Shown here piece after piece: positions 1 to 12,400 of a stretch of DNA of 64,000 nucleotides (its first letter is position 1; every line of letters starts with the position of its first letter). The notes under the pieces are model-generated. The model was given only the letters and a program-made list of their open reading frames with translations, searched no databases and was not told the DNA's origin. The stretch is from Amphimedon queenslandica. Its lineage: Eukaryota; Porifera; Demospongiae; Haplosclerida; Niphatidae. Location: the NCBI RefSeq assembly GCF_000090795.2, contig NW_003546357.1, forward strand, positions 1-64,000. Reading direction: 5' to 3'. The position numbers were made by a program, and so were the translations under genes.

Positions 1-689
1 GATAATAATCATATTAATAAACATAAATGTGTTGTTATTAGAGACACTATTAATTTTTTTAAAAAGACTTGATTTAAACTTTCAAAACTAACGTACAAAT
101 TGGGCTGAGCTTAATGGCTAATTTAATTGGGAAATTAGTTGTAAATTACTGTGTTCGATTAGAAAATTATTATTATTATTGTTATTATTATTATTTGTAT
201 TTGTATTGTTGTAATTATGAAGTCATTAATCTTCGAGCTTCTCCATTATATCTTGAATGGGGTTTTATTGGAAAAAGTTTAAAAATGTAACTTTATACTT
301 AAGACACATTACTTAATACACATAAGGAAATTTCATCAAAAAATGTAGTCAAGAGATTACAAAATGTAGTCAAGAGATAATTCTTTCCTAGCCATTTTCA
401 ATCATTCCTTGTAATGGTCCTTGGCCAAATTTGGGAGGAAATTTGAAGCAAGTTTAATTGAAATCTAGGCCTAAATGAACAATGAAGAAACTTGAAAAGT
501 CCTTTAAAATTTAGAAACAACACAAATTATGCCATATTACAGTATACAATCACTTGACTGGAAAGGTGGACTGGAACACTGGAATGGAATACTGGAATGA
601 TTTTTGATTAATTTGATGCAGTATTAGGAACAAAGAATTGTTATGGGTAGTGGGCTATATAGTAGTAAAGTATAAACAGAAAGAAACCA
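1..689. other. Intergenic, AT-rich, no gene seen
   Basis: I see no coding exon here on either strand. The stretch is AT-rich, with a short (ATT)n-like run near 165-200 and a short direct repeat around 340-380 of the phrase aaaatgtagtcaagagat. The part from about 527 on belongs to the inverted repeat annotated separately. Confidence 0.5.
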
Positions 690-898
690 GAACAGACTGG
701 GGGCTCCTAACATAACTAGGGGCTCCTAACATAACTAGGGGCTCCTAACATTACTAGGGACTCCTAACATAAGTAGGGGACTCCTAACATAACTAGGGGA
801 CTTCTTATACAAAAATTATGTCTAATGCCTACACATTAATATTTGCAGTAGCTATTCCACTATTCCATTCCACCTTTCCAGTCCAGTGATTGTAGACA
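527..898. repeat. Imperfect inverted repeat around a minisatellite
   Basis: The left arm (about 545-590, containing acaatcac, then gactggaaaggtgg) is matched in reverse complement by the right arm (about 857-897, containing ccacctttccagtc, then agtgattgt). The 19-bp minisatellite lies between the arms. This could be a decayed fold-back transposon. No target duplication was found. Confidence 0.4.
695..808. repeat. Minisatellite, about 19-bp unit, 5-6 copies
   Basis: The unit is close to ggggctcctaacataacta and repeats head-to-tail with single-base changes (ggggctcc or gggactcc, cataact or cattact). It sits between the arms of the weak inverted repeat at 527-898. Confidence 0.8.
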
Positions 899-1878
899 GC
901 CCATATTACATTAGTGTATACACTACAACTGTACATGCAATAGAAATTTGTCTGACTACAAAAATGCCATATACTATAGTCAATAATAATATTATGTGCA
1001 TATGAATAAATGTGGAAACTTGACCAAATGTTGAAGAAACTTACCTTAACCATGTAATATAGTTCCTAATCATGCTTAGGCAAGTTTAAACATTTCAAAC
1101 GCATGGTTTTGCACAGGATTTTTGCATAGTGCTTAGCTTTTTGTGAGCAATTTTTTTAAAGTTACTCAAAACTCCTCAAAAAGAGAAGTCCCCGTACTAT
1201 TCTCAATTTAAATTTTTCTGATACATTTAAGTCCTCCTTACTTCTTTTGTTAAATATCAATTTTGAGTTGATTTTAATTGTTTTTAAAGTTGCTTAAAAT
1301 TTGTTCCAAGACCTTGCACTATTTTGGGTTTTTGTCCAAATTTTGTCAAAAAATAACTAGGAAAGAATTATCCATTTTAATCACTGTAACATTTTCTAAC
1401 ACAAAGCAAGAACGTTTGAACACATTTCTATTACATTTTGATGACAGAAGAATATCGGATGCTACAAGTTGTAAATGTATTTTTGGTGTGAGCAGTGAGC
1501 ACATTCACTTACAAGAATTTTTGTTTTATCCTGATATCTAACTAGTAACTTAATTATCAAACATGGCAATAACTATGCATGAATTTAAACTGCTTATTCA
1601 AATGTCATCTGATAAAACTAACACATGTACATAAACTGACTCTGTTGTTATAAATAAAATATGAATTTATACTTAGTTTAAAGATCAGTAGAGAAGAATT
1701 TGTTCCTTATTGTGTTGTCATCATGGTCCGCTAATTTTGCCTATAGTTGGTACAGTAAGTCAGTTCATATAAAAGGAGGTAGACATAAGTAACAATCACC
1801 ACATAAACTATATCTTATCACATTATTATAACAAGTAAAATGATATTGAATAGATGTCAGCTAGTAAAATGATGTATA
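899..1878. other. Intergenic, no gene seen
   Basis: The open frames here are short and begin with non-ATG codons, and none resembles a known protein. The stretch at 1130-1400 has the low-complexity 'aaaatttggtcc / ttttgtcaaaaa' style of a dispersed AT-rich repeat also met at 7100-7260, 16430-16520, 47340-47480 and 58650-59170. Confidence 0.4.
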
Positions 1879-2738
1879 ATGATAATAATTCTTATTATTA
1901 ATACTGTCAATGGAAACTGTCCTGATGATGACAAAGAGACAATTTCTCCAGTTGTTACCACTACCAGCACTTGCTACACCAAGTATGCATACAGTAATGA
2001 AGTGAAATAATTTTTGCAACTATTAACTAATAATTTCTAATCATAGAATGTGCAACGCAAACTGATTGTAAAGCATGGAAAGAACTGGGAAGCACACAGA
2101 ATAGAGTATACCTCATAAAACCAGATAATGGACCAGCTTAATTTCCAAGTAATTTTTAGGGTATTATACTTTACATTCCTATACTATTGTTGGATCACAG
2201 GTATTCTGCAACATGGACACTGATGGTAGTGGATGGACTGTATTTCAGATGAGACAAGACGGATCTGTTGACTTGGGTAGATTATGAGTATGGGTTTAAT
2301 AATCTTACTGGTAAGTTGTGATTAGGATTGAGCAAAATTCATCATCTTACTAAAGAAGGATCAAACACACTAACAGTGGACCTAGATTATGTGAACTACT
2401 CAAAATTCAGTATTAGTGACGGTAGTACTAAATATGTACTAACGGCAAGAGGATACTCTGATACTGCTGGAGATGGATTGATTAAAGATTACACTCGAAG
2501 CAACCATCATAATCACAGTGGAATGAAATCTCTACAAAAGATTCTGATAATGACAAGGGTAGCAGGCATTGTGCTAGTCACTGCATGGTGGTTTAATAAT
2601 TGCCAACAATGTCACCTTAATGGTGGTTACCATAATCCAGCTGAAGCTGAAAACTGGTATAGATTTATATGGAATGTTTGGAAAGGCCTTGCATATAGTC
2701 TCAGCTTTACCGAGATAAAAACTACTCATAATAATTGA
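1879..2738 (+). pseudogene. Fibrinogen C-terminal domain (FReD) pseudogene
   Basis: This is a remnant of a secreted lectin-like protein with a fibrinogen-related domain. Exon-like blocks: 1879-1982 (Met plus a short hydrophobic leader, then CPDDD and a Thr-rich linker), 2047-2148 (DCKAWKELG ... IKPDNGPA) and 2201-2738 ([16 protein letters not shown] ... LSKIHHLT ... WWFNNCQQCHLNGGYH ... WKGLAYSLSFTEIK). These are classic FReD landmarks in the right order. Lesions: an in-frame TAA at 2139-2141 inside the DNGPA-FP motif; a frame change near 2270 where the [10 protein letters not shown] motif should be; a TGA at 2319-2321 where the family has Trp; and two compensating shifts at about 2530-2580. 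Several independent breaks argue for a pseudogene rather than one sequencing error. FReD genes are multigene families in animals, so a functional paralogue elsewhere is likely. It lies tail-to-tail with the ANKRD11/12-like gene. Confidence 0.85.
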
Positions 2739-3457
2739 AACAATAACGTACATGTTGTGAGAGGATGTGTAGCATGTGTGTGAGTACATGCACATGTAGT
2801 TACTGTTAGGGCACAGTTGACATGATTATGTATAATTTATATTTAGTATAATTATTTAAATCCTTTATTAAAAAATTAATAATTATTCTAAAACATCATC
2901 AGTCTATATAAACTACATGCACATACATGTACATGTACACTGAAATACACAAAAGATTGAAATAAAGTTATGCATAATTATAAAGTAGAAATCATAACAT
3001 TCTTTGTACCATTAACTCCTCCTAAGTCGTCTCATGATCACAAAGTCAGACCCAACCCCCTTTTGACTACGCATAATTTAATGGTAAGAGTGTATGCTGA
3101 ACTTCTAATTTATTCTTCGGAACTAGATGTGCATGTACTATAAGTAAATCGATCATCACATGATCACAGCAACATACGAATGGTTGTGACTCAATTATGC
3201 AGTGCTTCAAAAATTAAGTGTCGGGAATAATGGAGTAAGTGATATTGTGTAACAAATGTGAATTAACTTCTATCATTCAACGAGGCCTTGGGATAATAGT
3301 TGTTAGCTAAACTACCTATTATGGTTGGTTAGAATGGTATAAAAGAACCATATTTTCTTCCTTTTAGTCAAGCACAAACAGAGTAATTATTAATCATTAT
3401 CATCATTAATATTATCATGTATAATGAAACAACATGATGCAACTGTCGATGTTATAG
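2739..3457. other. Intergenic between FReD pseudogene and ANKRD11/12-like 3' end
   Basis: AT-rich with several (TACATG)n patches. I see no exon. The part next to 3457 must include the 3' UTR of the minus-strand ANKRD11/12-like gene. I could not choose one polyadenylation signal with confidence. Confidence 0.4.
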
Positions 3458-6400
3458 TTAGCAAGCATGTGGTTTATAGTTTGATATTATTCTAGTATGA
3501 GTGAATGGAACATGACTGGCTGGTATCTCAGAAACAGACAACACTTCACCTAAAAACAAAACACATTGTATAAAAAAATAATACAGTACCGAAAGTGGTT
3601 TGTGTGCAAGCAATAACACAAACTAAATTCTTTTGATTCTAGAGACATGCAGCTCAGTACAGTGATGCATGTACAGGAAACCTAAACCAGGAAAATTTAA
3701 ATTAGGAAACTTTAAAACTCACAAAATTTAATCTGCAAATTTATAGTTATTTTTCACAAATTGACTAAATTGTTCTCCATAACATTTTTCATGTAATTTT
3801 GAAGACAGCATGCATGTACATGTAGTCTTTTGTCATTTTGGTAATAGTGAATGTACAATGTGCATGTACATGTACATCCAGTTAATACGTTTACCTGTAC
3901 ACTTTTCAATCCTTTGTTTCCATTGGTTAGTCTGTAGAGTCCATAGTGTCTCTACCTCCAGTTTCTGTCTCTCAGCTATTAATAAGGCTTCCTTATGAAA
4001 CCTGTCCCACACGTCCTGTACATACCCAGTTAATAGCCTCTCATCTTTGGTAGCATCAACCAGACCTCCTTTAAAATCCGATGGAGCAGCAGGAGAATTT
4101 GATTGGTCGTCTGTGTTTGTCTGTGGGAGGAGTCTCTCTATCAACACGGAGCAAAGACTGTGATTACTCAACAATGTTGGGTTGCGTATTTTATCATTTG
4201 CACGTAAAATTTCCTGCTCAAATGATATTAATAAATGATCCTGTGAGAGAGAGAGATGTTTAGTGGTTAGGTATAGTAACAGGAGTGAGGCGTACCACTT
4301 CAGTTAAATGAGAAGTTAATAATTTAATTCTCTCCATATCTTGTTCCACAAATAAATCAACACAACAAGATGATAATGGAGGATAGACCGACTGCATTGA
4401 TGAGGGAGAGGAGAGAGATACATGTATAAAGTTAGAAGAGGAATAAACAATTAGTGAAAATTCAAGGGGTTGGTACATGTACATTATGTAAAATGGCTCC
4501 TAGCTTGTGTTTGAAACACGAAATGATAACAATGGTTGAAACCTTGCACATGTATAGTACATGTAATGTACAGTACTACAACCAATCCTATCTATTCCAG
4601 ATACTTTGGGACCACATAACACTGTCCAAATTATTGAAGCATCCTTACTTAAGAGGTTAATTACAGCCTTGTTCATTAACACATTCAATTATGACTATCC
4701 ACAATAGCAGGTTGGACAATAGAATGTCATTTAACAATATCTGTCACATGGAATCATCATGAGGTACAGTATACATGTACAACATATACTATAGTTACTG
4801 TAAGATCAAAGGCCCCGCCAGGTAGTATATTACGCATATACACCCCTGCCTTTGATATATACACCCCAGCCCTCGATATACACCTCGCATGGTTTTTAAT
4901 GATATTCATAGTGCCACGTGGTGAAGAAATGGCTGCCTCAGTGCCTCTGCTCTTTCTCTTTGCTGCCCGACTTTAGGCCGTTTCTTTCTGTTCTTAGCGG
5001 CCAGTTTCTTGCAAGTAGCAAAGGACACTCTAATGACTAGAGCAGACCTCTTTTAGTCAGATTTACTCCATCGGTTGTCACTACCAATCATAAAATACAC
5101 AAAGGCAGTCCTGTGCGATTTGATCTTACAGTAAGTATAGAATATATTATATGTACCATACCTTCTCGGTCTACATGTATATCAGTAATATGAGACCCTC
5201 GTCCCTCAATATCTTCCCTCGGCTTTGCCTCGGAAAGATACCTCGAGACTCATATTACTGATATAGACCTCGAAGGTATGGTATATATATTACATATAGC
5301 ACTACCACAGATAGTGAATATATAGACCTTATTGGGTGCTAACTTCTGCAAGCAATTATAGATACCATATAAGAGATATTATTTGTAATCTTCCAAGCCC
5401 TTTCTGCATTCTTTAATGAAAAATGGTAAAACCAGGCAAAACCAATGGTTAGGAGGCCAAAAGCAGCCTTTGTGGACAAAATTGCTTTGAGTGCAGTGAA
5501 GCTTTTTCTCAGGAGACATTCTTGCCTTTATCTTATTACTGGCATTTATTGCAACTCAGGCCCACTAAAGCTCTTGATTGGTTTCCCTATGGATGTATAC
5601 TGTAAACCTATCAATGTTAGCGGCTACTTTAGTTAGCGTTTATGAATTATCAAAAATTATCAAAAATGTTTACAACACACTCAAAATGTCAGTTTTTTTC
5701 AAATCCTTTTAGTATAATATCATTATTGTCTTTTAGGTGTGTGAATGACATCATTAGCCAGTTTCCATGTAGTGACTTTACAACAGAAGCGTGTTGGTCA
5801 ACTTTTACATCAGCTATTTCTAATCCTAGTTCCAGAGCTTCTTTAACCTCAGTGGCATACCCTGGTAGATGACTTGGAAAGGAGGCAAATGGCAAGAAGC
5901 AGTAATAGTCTTAACAACAGTAATTTCTCTTTTGTCTTCCTTTCCAACAATAGGAACCTGCTTTGTGCCTTCTATTCACTCACAGGAACTAGCTTTGACC
6001 CAGTCTGGTCCCAGTTCAGTATCAGAGCTGGTGGAGTGGCCCACGTCTCAACTTCACTCTTTACTTTCTCAAGAAAAACATGCTTTATTTCAGGAAATTT
6101 TCAGGTAGCTTATCAGAGCTGGTGGAGTGGCCCACGTCTCAACTTCACTCTTTACTTTCTCAAGAAAAACATGCTTTATTTCAGGAAATTTTCAGGTAGC
6201 TTATGAGCAGCCTTTGTGCCTTTACGCTTAACATACCCAATTCGACGGAGAAATGATTCTGCCCAGGAAGAGCTTATAGAGATTGGGTCACCATGTTCCT
6301 TCAGGAGTACTGGGTTTTTATGAGACACAATGCCCTTAGCTGCAGCAATAACAATAGATCTATTTACAATGCCTCCTGCTTCTCTTAGGCTTTTAATATA

Positions 6401-9400
6401 TCTAGATACGTCCTGATCATACTCAAGAAGCATTTGTGGCCTCCCCCTAGCTACATGTGCAAGGCTTGTGATTCTAGCAGGATCTTTCTCTTTCTTTAGC
6501 TTAGCTAGGTACTATATGTTTTCTTCATGTTCCTTACAGTACTCTCAGTAACATCAAATCTGAGCTACTTTGAAAATTTCTGTACTGCTGCTTTATTGCC
6601 ACATTTGCAGGAATACTTGGCAATTTTAGCACGTGTTTCATCATCATAATGATAATAGATATGTCTTTTCCTTTTCTTATTAGCTTCCACAACCTTTTCC
6701 ACTTCTCTGTAAGCTGCTGCTGTTGTTCCACTGGGTTCTCCTTCCTCTGGTAGCGTTGACGACCAAGCAGAAGAAAGCCATCTAATCAGCGACATCTTAT
6801 GATCACGTGACTGGGTGTTTTTTATTAGCAAATATTAAATTTAGCGTTTTTAGGCTCTTTGCTAATATTGCTAAAATAAGTAGCACGCTAAAATTTGTAG
6901 TTTTAAAGTATGTAGTAGCCCGTAATGAAAGAATTACTATCAGAAGTTGGCACCCAAAAAGGACTATACATGTTTGTATAAATAATAATATCAAATATCA
7001 ATAATAAAAATAATAATACCACAGTAACCAAACCTACATGTACATGTACACATACTCCTATAGTCCAGGACATACATGTACATGTACATATACATGTAAG
7101 ACATGTCGGAAAAAAGTGTAAAAATGAGAATTCTTACTTAGTCATTTTTGACGAAATTTGGCCAAAAAATTAAAGCTTTAGCCTTTGGTTGTTGATCTCA
7201 GATTTCAGCAACTTAAAAAATTCATAAAATCCAATTTTGATAAAAATCATGAAGTTCAAAGTTGAAATGCAAAATAAGAAAATGTATATGCATCAAAAAT
7301 TCTGAAAATGGAGAATTCTCTTGTGATACACATGTACATGTACATGTACTACAGGCTATAGCCATGCGCACCATCACACATTTAAAAATAAAGTGGTACA
7401 TTAGTACTATATGCAACACAATGTACATGTACTTGTACATGCAAGTTCAATCAATAATGTACCTACATGTACCTTAGGGTCAGATTGCTGCTGTTCTTTC
7501 AATGTTGTATTAATCTGGTATTGTTTATTAGTAATCATAAAAGTGTTAAAATTGAATGGAGGGGCTGGAAAAGGAGGAGGATTAGCAGCATATTCCTTCC
7601 TTTGTTGTATGATCCTTGACTTGTACACTTTATTCATGATCCTCTTCTTAACTGGCTATAATACATATAAATAAAAATTAATAATAATTATTACATGTAT
7701 ATTTTTTTATCAACTCATTAAATGATGGTTTTATTGGTTACTATAATTAAAAGGCTTTTAAAGCGTGGGTGATTTGAGATTTTGATTCATGTTTCATGCT
7801 AGAGTAGAACCAAATTCTATCCCATGCAATGTCAACGTACATATTGTCAGCACTGGTGGCAATATTGTATCAGCTTTAAGAATACATGTAACTTACTAAA
7901 ACTTGATTGGACTCTTTTTTAGTACTTTTATCATCTAATAAAGTAAAAAAAACACGTATTAAATGTACAAGTATAGTGTGAATGAAATTTAGAACAGTAC
8001 TTCTTTATTGTAAATATTGATGTACACATATATTGTAGTACTCACATAATCACAGCCACAACGTCACATACACGTACATATAATAATTTTATTAGGATCA
8101 GCTCAAACTTGATATACATGTACATGTAATAACAGAAAACGTAATAAAAAGAAAGAATTCCCTCCTAGCCATTTAAAAAAAAAGAGACAGACTATATAAC
8201 TACTTGCACATGTGGTAACAAGAGTATTCTTGGTACAATTGAAAGAACACTCACCAACTGATCTTTCACTTTCAGCTACGGGGGGCGGAGACTTTACCAT
8301 AGAAGAAGATGCGACAGCAATTGATGGAGGAGACTTTAGTTGATGTCTCCCATCTGAGAAATGAGCTGATTTATAATTTGATGATGGAGGTTCTTCAGAT
8401 CTCCCTCTACGCAGCGGTAACCCAGACTTGAGTGAATTAATTAACAATGTTGATGGAGTGGGTGTGGCTGTTAAAGGAGTGTGGTCAGTTGCCATTGGAG
8501 ATAAAGATGGAGCCGGACTCTGAGACCGCGAGGAGGCTCGAGAACTGAAAACGAGAGGAAGTGAGGTTGAGAATGACACCACTGTGGACATAGAGTCTTC
8601 ATCATCTGGCAACAAAGTCATGGTATCTTGTACTGCTTTATCATCACTGCTTGCTCCACCTTTCTTCAAATCATCCCCTTGATTAGGATCATCAATGTCC
8701 TTAACATTAGATACACCCCCACTAGTAATGGAGAGGCTACACACATCTGTATCAATATTACCAGACCCAGCATCAGAGGGGCTAAGGGGGCAGGTACGAT
8801 TAGAATCGGTTGATGTGAGCAAATGAACTTTATCAATTGAAATATTAACAATAAGACTGGATACTGCCTGATCCTTACAACCAGTGGCATCCACTGGGAA
8901 CTTACTTTCATCAGAAAAAGACTCTTTAGGAGACTGGCTTGCATCAGTAGGAGATTGAGATCCAGTCACAGGAGATTGAGATCCGTTTTTTGGAGACTGA
9001 GTTTGAGACTCTGGTTGATCCACTGTCGACTGGTCTTCCAGTGAATTGAAGGATCGATCAACAGTGGCATTGGATCCACCCACTCCAGACTGTAATACAG
9101 ACAGTGATACATCCATTGATTCCACTGTATCCATTGGACTAGAGAGACCTTCTGGTGAACGTTCTTCAGGGCCCAGTTTAGCAGGAGCTTCGACTTGAAA
9201 CACATCATCTTCAGTATTGTCATCACCATCATCAGTATTATTATTATCATGAACAATTACTGGCATTGTGATACTGACACTTTGTGACTGGTCAATGGAA
9301 GGCCGGTTAATGGTAGACTGATTAGTCGTAGACTGGTCAATGGTAGACTGGTTATTGGTAGACTGGTCAATGGTAGACTGGACAATAGGAGGCTGCTCTA

Positions 9401-12400
9401 TAGTAGACTGGACAACGGTAGGCTGCTCAGTGGTAGACTGGTCAACAGTAGATTCTGTGGTAGACTGGTCATTGGTAGATACATGTATGACAGAATCAGT
9501 ACATGCATTTGACTGACTACCGGTAGTGGATTCAGTAATTAATACACCATCAATATTATCATTATTATTATTATCATCAGAAGTATTATTCTCATTATTT
9601 TCAAAGCTCTCTCCATTTGTTTCTAATTTCAACTGAACTGGTTTCAATGGGTGTGACCTCACAGCTCCTCCCGCTTCCTTATTTCCAGGAGATTGATTAT
9701 CATGAACACTCTCAGAAGAACTCTTTTTCTTTGTAACCTGACTGGTGGGTGGAGTCATGACAAAACTGTTGCCCTGTCGTCTTGGACGCCGACGAGAGAT
9801 ATTATGAGAGGGAGGGGTCTGGGATACAAAAAGTGGGTGTGGCAATTTGTCATCTCTTTTATTTCCATTCACATTGCTTGGTGTTGTTGGAGGAGCATTA
9901 TCTAGAAACTTGATCAATAAGTTCCGAACATGCTCATCAGTACAGAGGTCCAATGGAGTTTTATTGTGTGTATTGGGTATACTGGCATTAGCTCCTTTAT
10001 CTAACAGCAATTGAACAACCTACAGAAATACAAGTGTACATGTACATTATAGTAATTAATAGTGTACAAGCAAACAATAACTTTTAAGTAAAGATATAAT
10101 ATTGTGTATACCAACTTACCAAGCATATACACATAAAGATGTATGTCAGAGTTAAATACTGACAAAAATAAAGCAAATTTTGGTACAGTACATACATTGT
10201 ACATGCACAGTTACAGCACTGGTCAGCAATAAGTTGACACGTTTTGCGTTTAAGTTGCATTTGAGTTTGCTATAGTTAATTGTTTTCATAGAAACATACT
10301 AGTTGTAAACTAACATTATCCATGCTCAAATGCTACCACAGTCTCTGGCAAATGTAACTTGTGTATATTCAAACATAATGTGGTTGCTTATCTATGTATT
10401 ATCACATTTTATTATGTTCACCAAACTAGTTTACTCTAGTTCAGCTATCATTGTTGGTCAACTTATTGCTGACCAGTGCCGTACATGTACATGAACATCT
10501 AAAAATAGATAATAAAATTACAAACAAATCAATACATGTACATGTACATATTAACAGGCTCTCCCGTCTGAGAGAGCCTGCTTATGAGAGCAAAAAGAGT
10601 GGCAAGAATGGCAATAGGATGATGTTTTATACCTGTTTTATATCTATTATGCATATACATGTATACACCATACAATGTACATGTACATGCACAAATATTA
10701 CTTATTTTATTTGATTCTAGGTTTGTGTAGTATTATTTTAATGATGAGAATGTTTGCTCATGATAGGATGATGTACATGTACATGTACATGTACTGTTCA
10801 AAGTACATGTACATGTAATCTGTATTCCTTATCAAATAGAGTAGGTCTCTGAATTACACATACACAGACATGAGTACAGCATAAAGTGATATGCCAATAT
10901 GTTACAACTGTCATAATTCTCAGCAGACATTAATAAGAACAATACATGTCATAATAATAATAATGTACGATGTACAATTTATACTAATGCACAAGTAATA
11001 CTAGTAGTATGCAATACTACAAGTACCAGTAGCATTACTATATAAAAAGCAATTACTGAGAATGCTAACCAATATACTGTAAGTGTGTACCAAAGCACTA
11101 CACAGTGTTAATAGTAACAAGATGTGCATGTACATTTACATGTAGTTCAAGGAATAATCTATTATTGGCAGGATGTGTATAACACTGTAAGGCAAAGGGC
11201 CAAATACACGTGCATGCATTAATAATACACATACATGTAAATGTTATGTATGTAAAATAACTTTTAAAATCAAGTATGTTAATTGTTTGATTTATGTGTA
11301 CATATAAAGTTGACACATAGAATTTAAAACATCATGCAATATAATTGCTGCAGTGCTACACTCTGGTCAAATGTCAATAAAGGCACATGATAAGTTAAAT
11401 CAAGAGTACCCTATTATGTACTCTTAGTTATATAAACCAGAAGAGTCACTAATACACTCATGCAGCCATGGTTGTATCAGTTTTCTCAAAATATGCATTG
11501 TCCTTTAATGACGCAATGTACATATAGATTAATAGACTTTCCAAACTGAGAGAGCTTGCTCATGAGAGAAAAAAGAGTGAGAAGGATGGTAACAGACATG
11601 TACATGTACACACAATGTATATGAATGAATATCAAAGATTGAGTCAATGCAGGTCAAAAATGTACACAGTTATTAACTATTTTAATTATATTAGTAATAA
11701 TTAATAATTATATTAATAATAATTAATTGGAAAAGGAAGTGACCAAAAGTATATAAAGGAGACACAGACCAAGTCAATCTCCACTATTATTATTATTATT
11801 ATTATCATTAATATAAGATATCAATAATGAAGCTCATACTAGCATCAATATTACTGGTGTGCATTATATACTCAGTACAGGGGATGTACATTCAAGAGGG
11901 TACCTGCACTGCAGCTAAAGACCTGGTTCTCTGCATTGACCCTGAAAAGACTGGATGTAGAGATTTTGAAAATGGACAGGTATGCATACACATCCATTAC
12001 ATGTACTTTATTTTGTTATCTATATCAGTTCTTGAAGCTAGATGAATGCTGTGAAACAGCAGGCAGAAGTTACTTTACTGATAAAGAAGAATGTCTTGAA
12101 TGGTAAAGACAGGGGATCTGTTAAACACAGAGGGTCCTCTGGGGGTTAATATTTATGTATCATCTTTTCTTTATTTCTCATAGTCCTAAATAAGTGCTCC
12201 TTGAGGCAATGGATCAAGACAAGAACTGTACTTAATAACAACTATTATTTAGAAAACTTTAGTTTAAAAATAGTTTCCCTACAATCTCATTAATGCTGAA
12301 CATTATTAACATAAACATTATTGTTATTATTATCATTATTATTATTATTAACTCTGCTGCTGCTTTAAATTTAAAATAAAGTGTTTAAAACTCAAGAAAT

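Noticed and set aside
690-808. CRISPR-like array
   Set aside because: Repeats are directly adjacent with no unique spacers; a plain minisatellite in an animal genome.
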